This document shows, piece after piece, positions 61,771 through 64,000 of a DNA stretch of 64,000 bases. The DNA is taken from the NCBI RefSeq assembly GCF_900182555.1, contig NZ_FXTH01000004.1, positions 62,001 to 126,000 on the forward strand, written 5' to 3'. Source of the stretch: Fodinibius sediminis. Lineage in GTDB: Bacteria; Bacteroidota; Rhodothermia; Balneolales; Balneolaceae. Under the pieces are notes generated by a model, which was given only the letters and a program-made list of their open reading frames with translations, did not search any database and was not told where the DNA came from. Every line of letters begins with the position of its first letter. The first letter of the stretch is position 1. The position numbers and the translations under genes are program-made.

Positions 61771-61964
61771 AACAGGATGAATGCAGCGTGTGTGGGCGGA
61801 CATGCATCCGCAAAAGAGCTGGTATTTCCTGTGGCTACAAGTACGGTCCCAATAATAATCAGCCAATCATCGACACACTGCCTGGACCAGCCGAATTCCC
61901 TTCTTTTTGTGTGTTCTGAAAAGTGGGGAATCTTACACCGTCGCGACTGGAAGGAATCCCCCAA

Positions 61965-61998
61965 TAAAAAAAGCCCGGCTTGCGGGAGCCGGGCTCTG
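61965..61998 (-). terminator. Intrinsic terminator of ssrA
   Basis: On the minus strand the stem AGCCCGGCT / AGCCGGGCT with a 6-base loop is followed by TTTTTTATTG, about 12 bases after the tmRNA 3' end. It is a clear rho-independent terminator. Confidence 0.85.
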
Positions 61999-62006
61999 TA
62001 AAATTG

Positions 62007-62372
62007 TGGAGGTGCGGGGAATCGAACCCCGGTCCGAAATGGCATATCGTTCAAGCATCTACATGCTTAGTTACCGAATTAGGTTTCGCCTGCAGCAACG
62101 CTCAGTAACACACAACTGCAGACTATTCCGTATAGAGTTTACACGGCCCCTGACGGAAGGCAAGAAGCCGTGCTATCCTGTCATAATCGACGCTCCCAAC
62201 GGCCCTGACAGGCAAGTGACCGTGAGAACGGCTAAGCTGCGTTACGCAGCCAAGCTATAAGAATAGTTGTTGTCAACTACATTTAATGCATGATGTTTTT
62301 TACGAGTGTCATCGCTCAAACTCGGCATGCAGCCTGCGATTCTACTCATCCCGTCGAATCCGCTACACCCCC
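62007..62372 (-). ncRNA. ssrA: tmRNA
   Basis: Trans-translation RNA that rescues stalled ribosomes. The 5' end reads GGGGGTGTAGCGGATTCGAC and the 3' end GGGGTTCGATTCCCCGCACC then TCCA, a tRNA-like acceptor with T-arm. The acceptor arms pair GGGGGTG with CACCTCC (one G-U). The 366-nt length is normal. The encoded tag lies at 62242-62289 and, from the GCA resume codon, reads ALNVVDNNYSYSLAA then TAA. It ends in LAA as expected, but with Ser rather than Ala before it. The stop codon lies in the loop of a GCTGCG / CGCAGC hairpin, a usual tmRNA feature. CCA is not encoded. Confidence 0.95.
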
Positions 62373-62564
62373 AAAATGTGAAAGAACGTGTCCAGGAAGC
62401 CTCCTTCCTGAATCTGTTGTAATATAACAAATGATTAACGGGATACCATTCCCGATTATTGCGGGCCCCGGGCCCCTCCAACGCTGCTGCGAGGGCCCAG
62501 GAGCCGAATGGCGGCAACGGCGATAGCTGCCTGCACAAAACTGTGCGAGGAGCACCGCGGCTGC

Positions 62565-64000
62565 CTATATCACGATCTCGCCGGCCGGGGGACGCAGGTT
62601 GTAGTTCGAGCTCATCACCTGCCCGTAGGCCCCGGTATTGGCCACCAGGACCACATCCCCCTCCCCGGCATGCGGGAACAGGCGGTCGATGCCCAGCTTG
62701 TCGCCCGACTCGCAGATGGGCCCCACGATATTCACGGACTGGCTGTTGGGCTCATCCAGCCGCGAGAGGTTGACGATGGTATGCCGCGCCCCGTAGAGGG
62801 CCGGGCGGATAAAGGAGTTCATGCCCGTATCCACGCCCACGTACTTGACCTGCCCCTTCCCTTTCAGCTGGGTGACGCGCGTCAGCAGCACGCCGGCCAC
62901 CGCCACCAGGAACCGGCCCGGCTCCACCCAGAGCTCGTAGCCGGGGTGGGCCTCCCGGAACTGCTCGAGCGAGGACGCCACCTCCTGTACATCCAGGTGG
63001 GCCTCCGTCTCGTTCTCCCGGATGCCGAAGCCGCCGCCCAGGTCCAGGATGTCCACCCCGCCCAGCTCCTCGGCCACTTCGTGCAGGATGATGGCCGTTC
63101 GTTTCCAGGAGTAGGGATCCTTGATGCCGCTGCCGATGTGGGCGTGCAGCCCCCTGACGGTGATGTTCAGCTCTTCGACCCGCTCCGCCACCTCTTCGAT
63201 CTCAAAGCGGGGGATGCCAAACTTGGAGTGCATGCCCCCGGTCTTGACGTGCTTGTGGTGGCCGTGGCCGTGGCCCGGGTCGATGCGCAGGAAGAGCTCC
63301 TCGTCCTCGAAAAGCGCCGGCCACTCCCGCAGCGGGTAGATATTATCCAGCGTCAGATTGACGCCCAGCTCAAGGGCCTCTCCGTATTCGGTGCGGGGGG
63401 CAAAATTCGGGGTGAAGAGGATCTCCCCGCGGTCGATGTCGGGGAACAGCTCCAGCACCCGGCGCACCTCGCCGATGGAAACGCATTCAAAGCCGAAGCC
63501 CAGCTCGCGGAAGGTGCGCAGCACCTCCGGGTTCGCATTGGCCTTCATGGCATACAGTCGGTAATCCACCGGGTCGATGCTCTCGATCATCGCGGCATAC
63601 TTCTTCAGCGTGTCGGTGTCGTACACATAGCTGGTGCCCGAGCGTTCCACCAGGTCGAGCAGCTGCTCCTGCTTTTCCTTCCACCAGGGCTGCTGATCAC
63701 GGACATCCTTCTCCTGCTCGCCCATCAGCTCGGGCCAGGTCAGCCCGAACGACTGCTGGTTGCCCGACTGGGTGATGATATGGTCGTGCAGCTGGCGGAC
63801 CAGCCGCTCGGCCTGCTCGTTCTCCACCACGAAGGTGAAGTTGAGGTCGTTGGCGGCCTGGTTGACCAGGTACACCTTCTGCTCCTCGAAGACCTCGAAG
63901 GCCCCGCCCAGCTGGTGCAGGATGGTGCGTATGCGCCGCCCCAGCAGGCTCACCGCAGAAACCGACTCGATCACCTTCACCCTGCAGAGCCCGGACAACT
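62565..64000 (-). CDS. Bifunctional aspartokinase / diaminopimelate decarboxylase, C-terminal part
   Basis: Fusion that joins the first and last enzymes of lysine synthesis. The frame stays open at the window edge, so the N-terminal aspartokinase catalytic domain lies beyond base 64000. The visible start (about 1-80, VKVIESVSAVSLLGRRIRTILHQL and FTFVVENEQAERLVRQLHDH) fits an ACT regulatory domain. From about 105 the alanine-racemase-fold LysA follows: PLP lysine in RLYAMKANANPEVL (about 152), LHAHIGSGIKDPYSW, GGFGIRENETEAH, ICESGDKLG and the end NTGAYGQVMSSNYNLRPPAGEIVI. The fusion is known from Bacteroidota and some Proteobacteria. DapF is encoded at 22.7 kb. Confidence 0.92.
   Translation of the reverse strand, partial: LSGLCRVKVIESVSAVSLLGRRIRTILHQLGGAFEVFEEQKVYLVNQAANDLNFTFVVENEQAERLVRQLHDHIITQSGNQQSFGLTWPELMGEQEKDVRDQQPWWKEKQEQLLDLVERSGTSYVYDTDTLKKYAAMIESIDPVDYRLYAMKANANPEVLRTFRELGFGFECVSIGEVRRVLELFPDIDRGEILFTPNFAPRTEYGEALELGVNLTLDNIYPLREWPALFEDEELFLRIDPGHGHGHHKHVKTGGMHSKFGIPRFEIEEVAERVEELNITVRGLHAHIGSGIKDPYSWKRTAIILHEVAEELGGVDILDLGGGFGIRENETEAHLDVQEVASSLEQFREAHPGYELWVEPGRFLVAVAGVLLTRVTQLKGKGQVKYVGVDTGMNSFIRPALYGARHTIVNLSRLDEPNSQSVNIVGPICESGDKLGIDRLFPHAGEGDVVLVANTGAYGQVMSSNYNLRPPAGEIVI

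Larger units (their letters stand above)
61421..62006. other. Intergenic region beside the 3' end of ssrA, with IS3 remnant
   Basis: The 586-base gap has one decayed transposase fragment (61650-61770) and the ssrA terminator (61965-61998). The rest is unremarkable. No direct repeat of the ssrA 3' end was found in the window, and no integrase. Confidence 0.6.

Noticed and set aside
60000-62006. Genomic island with attachment repeats at ssrA
   Set aside because: I looked for a second copy of the ssrA 3' end (CGGGGTTCGATTCCCCG) to the left and found none in the window; there is also no integrase, so an island boundary cannot be claimed.
61761-62054. 97-codon minus-strand frame starting with RTGVRFPAPPQF
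   Set aside because: It reads through the 3' end of tmRNA and its terminator; the peptide is the usual false translation of a tRNA-like T-arm.
62242-62538. 98-codon minus-strand frame ending in the tmRNA tag
   Set aside because: It is tmRNA and its upstream DNA. Only the last 15 codons are translated, as the tag.

Overview
The window looks like chromosomal DNA of a Bacteroidota-type bacterium, most likely the Balneolota/Rhodothermota side of the group. The evidence is a full-length SprA (2397 aa, the type IX secretion translocon) and a T9SS plug-type lipoprotein; an aspartokinase-DAP decarboxylase fusion; lipoproteins with Bacteroidota-like signal peptides; several leader regions with the Bacteroidota promoter element TAnnTTTG; and a Gram-negative envelope set (Lnt, two LptF/G permeases, PBP4, O-antigen enzymes). 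Codon use and base composition are fairly even apart from short AT-rich leaders. No rRNA, tRNA, CRISPR array or intact mobile element was seen. The one stable RNA is tmRNA.

Layout. 1-1.4 kb: dnaJ (cut by the window edge), grpE and a VOC-fold enzyme, all on the minus strand. 1.7-13.9 kb: rsmI-lnt, then sprA in the opposite direction and overlapping the end of lnt, then an lptF/lptG-like pair. 13.9-20.7 kb (mostly minus): guaB, two small orphan genes, folD, and a ptsN-like / PBP4 / sigma54-regulator cluster. 20.8-24.8 kb (plus): a tightly overlapping ccmB-holB-dapF-plug operon. 24.9-31.8 kb (minus): a surface-glycan locus with a GT4, an O-antigen ligase/polymerase, a GT2, a Wzx flippase, a Wzz-like protein and a sulfotransferase, followed upstream by a CBS-domain protein, hflX and a membrane protein. 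35.2-40.6 kb (plus): a large propeller lipoprotein and two acyl-CoA dehydrogenases. 40.7-43.9 kb (minus): the four dTDP-rhamnose genes in the order rfbA-rfbD-rfbC-rfbB. 44.0-47.5 kb (minus): pyruvate dehydrogenase E1alpha-E1beta-E2 with a strong terminator and a palindromic leader. 47.6-52.8 kb: alaS, a DUF502 protein, a plant-type ferredoxin-NADP reductase and an outer-membrane barrel. 53.1-56.4 kb (plus): NfeD, two SPFH/stomatin proteins and a 2OG-Fe(II) oxygenase. 56.4-64 kb (minus): a DUF389 protein, a voltage-sensor-type K+ channel with a zinc-ribbon tail, a TolB-like propeller lipoprotein, an unknown/VWA pair, a decayed IS3 orfA fragment, ssrA, and the 3' part of the aspartokinase-lysA fusion.

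How the genes fit together. Most of the window is envelope housekeeping: lipoprotein maturation (Lnt), LPS transport (LptF/G), peptidoglycan precursor and remodelling steps (DapF, LysA, PBP4), T9SS export (SprA plus plug) and surface polysaccharide (glycan locus plus dTDP-rhamnose). I found no convincing new defence or mobile system. The least ordinary stretches are: (a) the region beside the 3' end of ssrA, with an IS3 remnant and two genes of unclear origin; (b) the palindromes upstream of pdhA and between the VOC gene and rsmI; (c) the apparent coding sequence upstream of the annotated ATG of the Wzz-like gene, which has no standard start codon; (d) the K+ channel with a C-terminal zinc ribbon; and (e) the LptF-like protein with a long insert.
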